From assembly GCA_000818945.1 (NCBI GenBank), contig KN805370.1, forward strand, positions 687,578 to 751,577: a DNA stretch of 64,000 bases, given 5' to 3'. Under the pieces are notes generated by a model. The model had not been told where the DNA came from and ran no database searches. It saw only the letters and a program-made list of their open reading frames with translations. This document shows positions 57,821 through 64,000 of the stretch, piece by piece. Source of the DNA: Schizochytrium sp. CCTCC M209059 (lineage: Eukaryota > Sar > Bigyra > Thraustochytrida > Thraustochytriidae). The stretch's first letter is position 1. Every line of letters begins with the position of its first letter. A program made the translations under genes and the position numbers.

Positions 57821-58421
57821 AGTAGGACGAGAAGACTCGGAGAAGAAAGATAGCGCGGGTTCCGCGATAGTTCTGTAAAGGTTCCAGCGCAGCGTGGTCT
57901 ATCTGGAACCCTAGTTATTGTTGGGTATATGTGCGGGTTGCAGATAGTCCATGTCGCAGCAGTTTCCAAGCGAACAAGGGGAGAGTTCGCAGCCAGTGAA
58001 GGTGTGTGCGTGCGTGCGTCTGCGTCTGCTTACTTCTTGAGAACGTGCGTGCAGGATACGCAAGATTGAAGCAAATGCTGGGTTTCTGCAACGAACAATC
58101 TGCATATGCAAGTGTGGAGCCAACGCGAGACCAACGAAGGGGGAATTCGCATTCGCATTTGTTACCCCATTCATGCTTGTGGATTCCGAACATTTCTTGA
58201 TCCATGCCAAGGACATTTTGCCCCAAGCTCCAAGCACGATCTACTAGTACAATGAATAATAGATTCGTCAGGAAAACAAAACAAAACAAAACAAAACAAA
58301 ACGACACGACACAGCTGGCGTCAAGTCTGTCTGTCTGGCTGATCAAACTTGTGCAAAAAGGTCTATTCCATCTTATTTATGTATTGTGCAATGAGGGGCG
58401 ATCAAGAGCGCTCCTCCTTGT
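57821..58421. other. Spacer between ACP promoter and KDEL-protein gene
   Basis: 600 bases with no gene seen. Contains AAAACAAAACAAAACAAAAC at about 58275-58301. It must contain the 3' end of the KDEL-protein gene. Confidence 0.5.
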
Positions 58422-61064
58422 TTAGAGCTCATCCTTGGCAGCCTTGCGGCGGCGTCTACGACGCCTTCGACGCGCCTTGGCTGCTGCAGCAGCGGCGGCC
58501 TCGGCCTCGGCCTCCTTTTTCTCTTGTTCAGCCTTCTTGCGCTTTTCCTCTTTCAAGAGCTCCATCTCTGCCTTGACCTCGAGCTTGCGACGCTTGCGCT
58601 CGGCCTCTTCTTCGGCGCGAATCTCGGCGAGAAAGTCGTCCTCATCCTCCTCCCCCTCCATGCTTGCCTCATTTGCGGCGCCAGAGTGATCCGACGTAGA
58701 TGCACGCGATGGCAGAGAAGCACAGTCGACATTTTCGCCAAATCCCGGACGTGCATCCAATGTCTCGGAGTTTTTGCCAAAGCCGCTGGCGATGCTAATG
58801 AGAAACTTTTCTGCGTTCGCGGCTGACAAACCTTGAAACATTCTGAAAAAAATGCGCTTGCGAGGGTGGTAGACCCCAAGCGTGGGCAAACCTGAGGCGT
58901 CCATCTGGAACTCAGACAAAAAGGACTCATGGCAAGTTGCGTCCACCCACATGAATCGCAACTTGGTAGCACCGCTCGGAGTCCCCAAAAGTTTTTCTCG
59001 CGAGCCCTGAAGCAAAGCCTTCTGCATGTCAAGATCAGCGTTGAGCGGATTCCCATCCAGAAAGCCAATCGCGCACAACAGCTGCGGCGAAGAGCCGTCC
59101 TCAGGGCACAGACGGGCCCAATCCTCTGCACTCGAAATGACGGCCATGTCTTTGGAGGCGTCATCAAGGGGGCCGGAGGCGTCAGTCTCTGATTGAAAGG
59201 ACTCAGTCTGCGAAATATTCTCTTTCCCGGTCTCCTCGCCCTGGATCCTCACACCAAGAGAAGCACCGTGGGTGCGCACCCAGGCATGCAATGCACGCTG
59301 TGCGTCCTCATCCTTTGTCATTTGAGCGACCTGAATCATGAAGCCGAGCATGCGCTGGTACGAAAACTTGCCATAGGCCTGGCGATCGTACAAAGAAATC
59401 ATCATGCGCAATTCGTCCTTGCCCGGTACCTTTTCCGTGCCAATAGCCACAAGTTGCGGTACAGAAATGCCTGGAGGCATCCCGAACGAGGTTTGCAGCT
59501 CGTCTGCAGAAGGGTTTGCACGGTATGCAATGAGCGCGAGACCCTCCGCTGCGGCTGCTGCGCTCACGAGCATCGCAGGCGGGTCTGGCTTGTTGCCCAA
59601 CAGGACTACGGGGAGGAGGTGACTTTGCACGGCCATACTGATAAAGTTTTGCAGCATGCTTCCATCAGGCAGCTTCATAACAATGTCAGGGATCGAAGCC
59701 AACGCCTTGGAGCGCGCTTCCGTCAAGGAGTCTGTTCGTGCCCCACTGTCAAAACCCCGAAGATCCTCATCTTCATCATCAGAGGCACTCGACTTTCGAA
59801 CAAAATCCCATTCCGTGACTGCCCACGCCGAGCCCTCTTCTTGGAGAAGGTCCTTCGCGTCCGCTGGAGGGCACAGTGCCTCCATGGCAGAAGCGAATTC
59901 TGCTCCTTCTTTTTCTTTCAATGAGTCACAGTGAACCTGTACCATGGTCACGCCATGTGACTTGGCGCGAAGCTTCTCCCAGTCCGGTGGTGTTTGAGCG
60001 TTCCCCGAGACGCGCGCAGCGAGAACAATCGGCATCTTTTGCGATAGGACCTCATCACGAAGTTGCGCAAGGGACGTCACAAGGCCCGAAGCAAGCGCAT
60101 TCGACTTGGCCTGGTCTTCAGCTTGCCCTGACTCCCCAGCCTTGCCGGCTTGACGACTTTCACTGGGCCCAGACCTGTTTAAATCAAGCCCTGCTTCAGC
60201 TTCTAGAAACTTGGCAAGGTCCTGCAGGCCCGTGTTCTTTCCCGTCGAAAGGTCCAGAGATACCCAAGTCTTCTCTGAGGGTTTGAACGCTACAAGGCGG
60301 GGAACACCTTCCCCGACACCGCCGATGATGGCCTCTACCGTGGACGCCTCTTCCGAGCCTGCCTCAAAATTCGAGTACTGAGCTACGGGAATCGAGGCTC
60401 CTTGCGCAAGGCGCGCGAGGGCAGCCACAGTTGCGCTCGGTTGCTTCTTGGTACTCAGCATTAGCGCTCCACCCTTGCCAGAGTCTTGCACTTGTTCTGC
60501 CCATTGCGAAAAGTTTGCACCGGTGACTACATCCACTGGAGCTTCCTTCAGAATGGCTTCCTGCAGAAAGCGCTTGATGGCACGAGCATTGTCGTGGCCG
60601 CTGTACATGTGGAATTCGCGGTAGAATTCATCTTTTTTGTACGCGTTTCTTTGCCCAGGCTCGACGTAAAGACGGAGCTGGGGAAGTCCCATCTGTGCGA
60701 GATTTCCGCCCAGCGCTTTGACATTCGCAGCATCGAGGACATCCACGGTGGCAAACTTGGCTAGCCCGTTGCTGCTGCGCGCGGTGGTCTCAAGAAGCGT
60801 CTCGAGCGTCTGGCATTGAGGACAGCCTTGGGACGCAGTCACCAGAACTGCCCACGCCTCACGGGATCGATACACTTGTAAATCGAGATCTTCGCCCGTC
60901 AGAGACTGCACGAGCGCAGCATCCGTGTTCCCGGCCTCTGCGGCTGCATCTACTCCCGCCGCCGCCGCCGTCGCCGCCTCCTCGCTCGCTGCCACTACCG
61001 CGCACAGCAGACTCGCGATCGCCATCTTCGCCAGCGTGGCGGCTCGAACACTCCTGCGGACCAT
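58422..61064 (-). CDS. ER-lumenal thioredoxin-fold protein with KDEL tail (PDI-like)
   Basis: 880 residues. The N-terminus has a signal peptide or anchor (LAKMAIASLLCAVVAASEEA). The first domain is thioredoxin-like with CPQC at residues 81-84 and a downstream GLPQLRLYVE cis-proline loop, so it can carry one dithiol centre. Later regions repeat thioredoxin-like patterns without CxxC (for example FMWVDATCHESF and GLPTLGVYHPRKRIFF near 730-770), as in multi-domain PDI relatives. The tail (about 800-880) is a long charged helix (DDFLAEIRAEEEAERKRRKL), an alanine run, nine arginines in a row and finally KDEL. CPQC and KDEL place it in the ER lumen. The exact subfamily is not clear. I took the first ATG (61064); a second ATG at 61025 would still give a signal peptide. 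Confidence 0.8.
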   Translation of the reverse strand: MVRRSVRAATLAKMAIASLLCAVVAASEEAATAAAAGVDAAAEAGNTDAALVQSLTGEDLDLQVYRSREAWAVLVTASQGCPQCQTLETLLETTARSSNGLAKFATVDVLDAANVKALGGNLAQMGLPQLRLYVEPGQRNAYKKDEFYREFHMYSGHDNARAIKRFLQEAILKEAPVDVVTGANFSQWAEQVQDSGKGGALMLSTKKQPSATVAALARLAQGASIPVAQYSNFEAGSEEASTVEAIIGGVGEGVPRLVAFKPSEKTWVSLDLSTGKNTGLQDLAKFLEAEAGLDLNRSGPSESRQAGKAGESGQAEDQAKSNALASGLVTSLAQLRDEVLSQKMPIVLAARVSGNAQTPPDWEKLRAKSHGVTMVQVHCDSLKEKEGAEFASAMEALCPPADAKDLLQEEGSAWAVTEWDFVRKSSASDDEDEDLRGFDSGARTDSLTEARSKALASIPDIVMKLPDGSMLQNFISMAVQSHLLPVVLLGNKPDPPAMLVSAAAAAEGLALIAYRANPSADELQTSFGMPPGISVPQLVAIGTEKVPGKDELRMMISLYDRQAYGKFSYQRMLGFMIQVAQMTKDEDAQRALHAWVRTHGASLGVRIQGEETGKENISQTESFQSETDASGPLDDASKDMAVISSAEDWARLCPEDGSSPQLLCAIGFLDGNPLNADLDMQKALLQGSREKLLGTPSGATKLRFMWVDATCHESFLSEFQMDASGLPTLGVYHPRKRIFFRMFQGLSAANAEKFLISIASGFGKNSETLDARPGFGENVDCASLPSRASTSDHSGAANEASMEGEEDEDDFLAEIRAEEEAERKRRKLEVKAEMELLKEEKRKKAEQEKKEAEAEAAAAAAAKARRRRRRRRRKAAKDEL

Positions 61065-64000
61065 CGCGTCCACGCGAGCGACTTCCAGCACCAAAAGACC
61101 TGCCTGACCTTCCGAGGCCACCGCGCCCCGCGCACTCGAGTTCGTCCCTACCGCGTCTCCTTCAGGCCACCTGCGCAAGGACGTTCTCGAACTGGCCGGA
61201 GGGAGTCCAAGTCTTCACGAGACCCAAACCGCCAGCCGGTAGCACGGCAGCTGTCCCAGAAAGCTGCAAGCCGTGGTACTACTTGTTTTAAGGCTGGGCG
61301 AACAGCTTGACTTTCTGTCTACTACGGTCATCATGAACGAGCCAAGCACGCAAGAATTGGTAGTATAGGCCAGAACAAGAGTATAGATCTAACTGCCGCC
61401 CCTGATTCTCTTGTGTGGAAATTATCGCGTGTATTATTTATTTCCTTGTGCACAACGTGCAGTGCAAGAGTTCGTACGGAATATAGTGACATGTCAGCGT
61501 ACTCGTATATTTTACCGTCATACCCATTTGAGTTGGAGAGCATCCTCTTCCTTTTAGCGTATTCAGTTCATCCCGCGAGCTTTGTTAGCAGCCAGATTTG
61601 ACTGAAGATGCCATTGTGGGTGGGTGTTGTACCACCTTAGACCATTGAGGAGTTGTCCATGGGCCTAGACATCGGTTCGAGCATGACTTCCGATGAAACT
61701 GCCGGGAAGGATTTTAAAGCGAGGGTACATTACGCAAATCTTGAGAACGAAGATGGGCATCGCGCGTTGCAAAACGTGCTCATTCCTTGCAGGTATGCGT
61801 GAAGCACACCATCGTGAGTAACAAATCGAGCAGCTCGACCGTAATATAAGAGCAACTTTTTATCGACTTCAAGAATATTTTTGCAGCGGGTAACTCTTGT
61901 TATCCTCGTCAGAAACGCCCGTATATCCTGAAACGAGGCTCGGTACCTGTGCCAAGACGCGATACAGAAACTTGCATGTGCCGCAGGAAGGGGAGTCCTC
62001 CGCGCCATCACTCGCTTGGACGCTTGGGCCGACTGGCCACGGTCTTCAAGAGCATAGCAGATGTTGTGTGTCGCAGCAGCCATCAGCTTTGCTCGTGCGA
62101 TCAAACGCTTTCACCTAGAAAAAGTTGTAAGCGCGGTCGATGTGTCCAACAAAGGATGTTCGCTCTGTCTCTGTGCGTGCAAACCTTGCCACAGGGCGAT
62201 CAGGATTGCGCGTGATCTCGTTCAGGAGTGTAGGCGGTGGATTTTGAGCGTGATCTCGTTCAGGAGTGTTACAACGACATGGTCGACAGATGTCTGAAGC
62301 TTCTGATTTGAGCTGATGATGGTCCGTAGGATTTCGTTCATGGAGCGATCTGAAAATGTCTTACGACCAGACTGGTCACATGCTTCTTTGTACACCGTTA
62401 AATGAGGATGTCAACCTGTATAATGACTCGAGGAAGTGCCAGGTCTCACGCTTTGTGAGGCGGACGCGACGGCTGCTCCAAAAGAAGAAACCTGACGCGC
62501 CTCGAGAAAGAAATCGAGCACAAAGCCAGCAGTATTGCCAATGCCGTGGAGTTCTTCTTCGACTTGGTCCTGCTGCTAATTGATTGCACATCTTGCGACC
62601 TGACCGTCACGATGTTCGGCTATGTTCGGCCGTAACGCGTTGCGACTGGGACTGACAGTGCCAGCGGTCAGCAACCAGAGGAGAAGAAAAGTCCCATCTT
62701 GTTCAACGAGGTTCTCGACGCCTACTTGAAAAAGCTTCATAGGTCGCTCCCCTATTAGAGTCAATGCATTCGCTGCCGCGTGTTGAGCCGGTATCAGGCT
62801 GCCGCGCGCAGCCTCCGAGTTTTGATGCATAAACATGATGATCAGCGAGCGCATGCTCTGGTATGTCGCGTCTCTCGTCTCACAGGTCGCCCATCGTTTG
62901 CGAGTACTCACTTGTCGTTGGCGTTGCGTCATCTAAACCCAATCGTTACACACGCTTGCTCGTCTTCGTGGGCATCATCATGCAAGTCGATCCCAATCAA
63001 GGTCGGGGCTCGCAGGATCAAGCCGCTACCCTGGCCTTCCGCTTCATCATGCGGTGACGAACTGCATATGCAACGACATCAGGATCGACAAAGTTGCAGA
63101 TCGATAATGCTGTTTTTGTTGCTGCGATCAATGCTGGCCTGACAAGCTCTCGGTGTCTTCGTTTGTTGCACCGCTTAGCAAAGCTTGTCGCGCGGGCCGA
63201 CGAGGAACAGGAACGTGCCAAAACGAAGCGCACTTATCAAGTGTACTCCTCAAAGAGGTTTTCAACACGGGATGCCATCATTTAAAGCACCAGGAGGAGC
63301 ATGTTCAGAGTGCTGCCTTTTTTCATCATAATTTGTTTGTCTCATGCTCATTCTTGGAAGAATCGCCCAAGTCGGCAACCTCTGTTGAAGATGATGGTGT
63401 TGAGACAGAATCTCGCAGGTGACGGCAAGTCTTCTGCGAAAGGTCGATGCGAGCCCTGAAAAGTGGGTATCATAGTCATTGGTACCTAATCTAGCGCCTT
63501 TGCGTTCACTTTTGCTCCATTACGACTTGGCCCTCTCTCTGTTAGCGCCTATTGCCACCACCCCACGCTGCCCGAATACATACAAGCGATGACGTTTCGT
63601 CATAATTAAAAGTTTTGTGGCTGAAAGACCAGGTTCGCGCGCTCCAGGCCGGGCCGAAGCCAGGCTTCCTCGCCGCGGTCTACCAAACGCAAGTGCGGAT
63701 GTGCGTAAGACGGTCTTTCCTGCCTGGCCCGACCATGTCTCAGAAACAAAGAGCACTTTTTACCCGGGCCCGGGCCAGCTGTGTTGCTGAGCTTTGACTA
63801 GGCCTACTGCGTTTGCTGAGCTTCTACTACGGTGCTGTCACAGTGGATGCTGTAAAAGATAGTATTAGTAATAGTAGGAGGCTAATATTAGTATGCTATG
63901 AATCTCAACGGATAGGACATGACAAAGACCAAGTGTCCCTAGATAGGTTTCGACAATCTATCCGCTTCGGCCAAACGTATATTTTGCTTGGAAAGAGAGA
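61065..64000. other. Low-GC end region with broken coding-like fragments
   Basis: 2.9 kb without a complete gene. The first 200 bases are the promoter of the KDEL-protein gene. GCGTGATCTCGTTCAGGAGT occurs twice, near 62208 and 62250. Plus-strand stretches look coding but break: 62459-62635 (with NAVEFFFDLVLLLIDC), the same frame after one stop at 62636-62758 (KKSPILFNEVLDAYLKKLHR), about 62893-63057 (TRLLVFVGIIMQVDPNQ) and 63094-63285 (VFVAAINAGLTSSRC). They may be exons or pseudogene pieces. Confidence 0.4.

Overview
The window is nuclear DNA of a protist, most likely a thraustochytrid (Labyrinthulomycetes, Stramenopiles). The reasons are GC-rich, intron-poor genes of eukaryotic type, a purely eukaryotic gene set (COG, exocyst, condensin II, CTLH/GID ligase, BiP, Tim13, a Hbs1-type GTPase), protist-style domain mixtures, and spacers rich in short tandem repeats. 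The assignment is an inference from gene content; no rRNA or organelle marker is present. I found no tRNA, rRNA, CRISPR array, virus or intact transposon.

Layout, left to right. 0-10.5 kb: a phosphagen kinase (-), then two vesicle-tethering subunits in the same direction, COG3 and exocyst Sec15/EXOC6. 10.4-15 kb: a divergent pair, ribosomal protein eS28 (-) and the ER chaperone BiP (+). 15.3-20.5 kb: a 1704-residue membrane protein (-) with an APP1-type phosphatidate phosphatase domain and repeated small beta-barrel-like units. 20.5-25.6 kb is gene-poor and holds one two-exon gene for a small SMIM13-like membrane protein. 25.6-31.5 kb: a DH-PH-FYVE-WW Rho exchange factor (+) and a tandem pair of secreted purple acid phosphatases (-). 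31.5-35.2 kb has no gene I can support. 35.2-41 kb: an unrecognised 895-residue protein (+), a small membrane-anchored protein (-) and the MAEA/Gid9 RING subunit (-). 42-52 kb: an ACAD10/11-like acyl-CoA dehydrogenase, an ABCG half-transporter and condensin II CAP-D3, all (+). 52.5-61 kb: Tim13 (-), Hbs1 GTPase (+, two exons), mitochondrial acyl carrier protein (-) and a KDEL-tailed thioredoxin-fold protein (-). 61-64 kb is lower in GC and holds only broken coding-like fragments.

Many genes belong to the secretory and endomembrane system (COG3, Sec15, BiP, the KDEL protein, the APP1-type protein, two purple acid phosphatases, the FYVE exchange factor, the ABCG pump). A second set is mitochondrial or ribosomal (Tim13, ACP, eS28). 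They are independently transcribed, so this is proximity and not an operon.

The most interesting signals are regulatory or structural. A dense seven-copy motif cluster (core CAAGTGCGNNATGG) lies upstream of both eS28 and mitochondrial ACP, about 46 kb apart. eS28 appears to have its start codon alone on the first coding exon. Strong splice donors sit one base after the stop codon of both BiP and the phosphagen kinase. A 45-bp tandem duplication repeats the start codon of the APP1-type gene. A 97-bp nested-palindrome element lies between the Hbs1 and ACP genes. Several long open frames opposite GC-rich genes are codon-structure artefacts and were left out.
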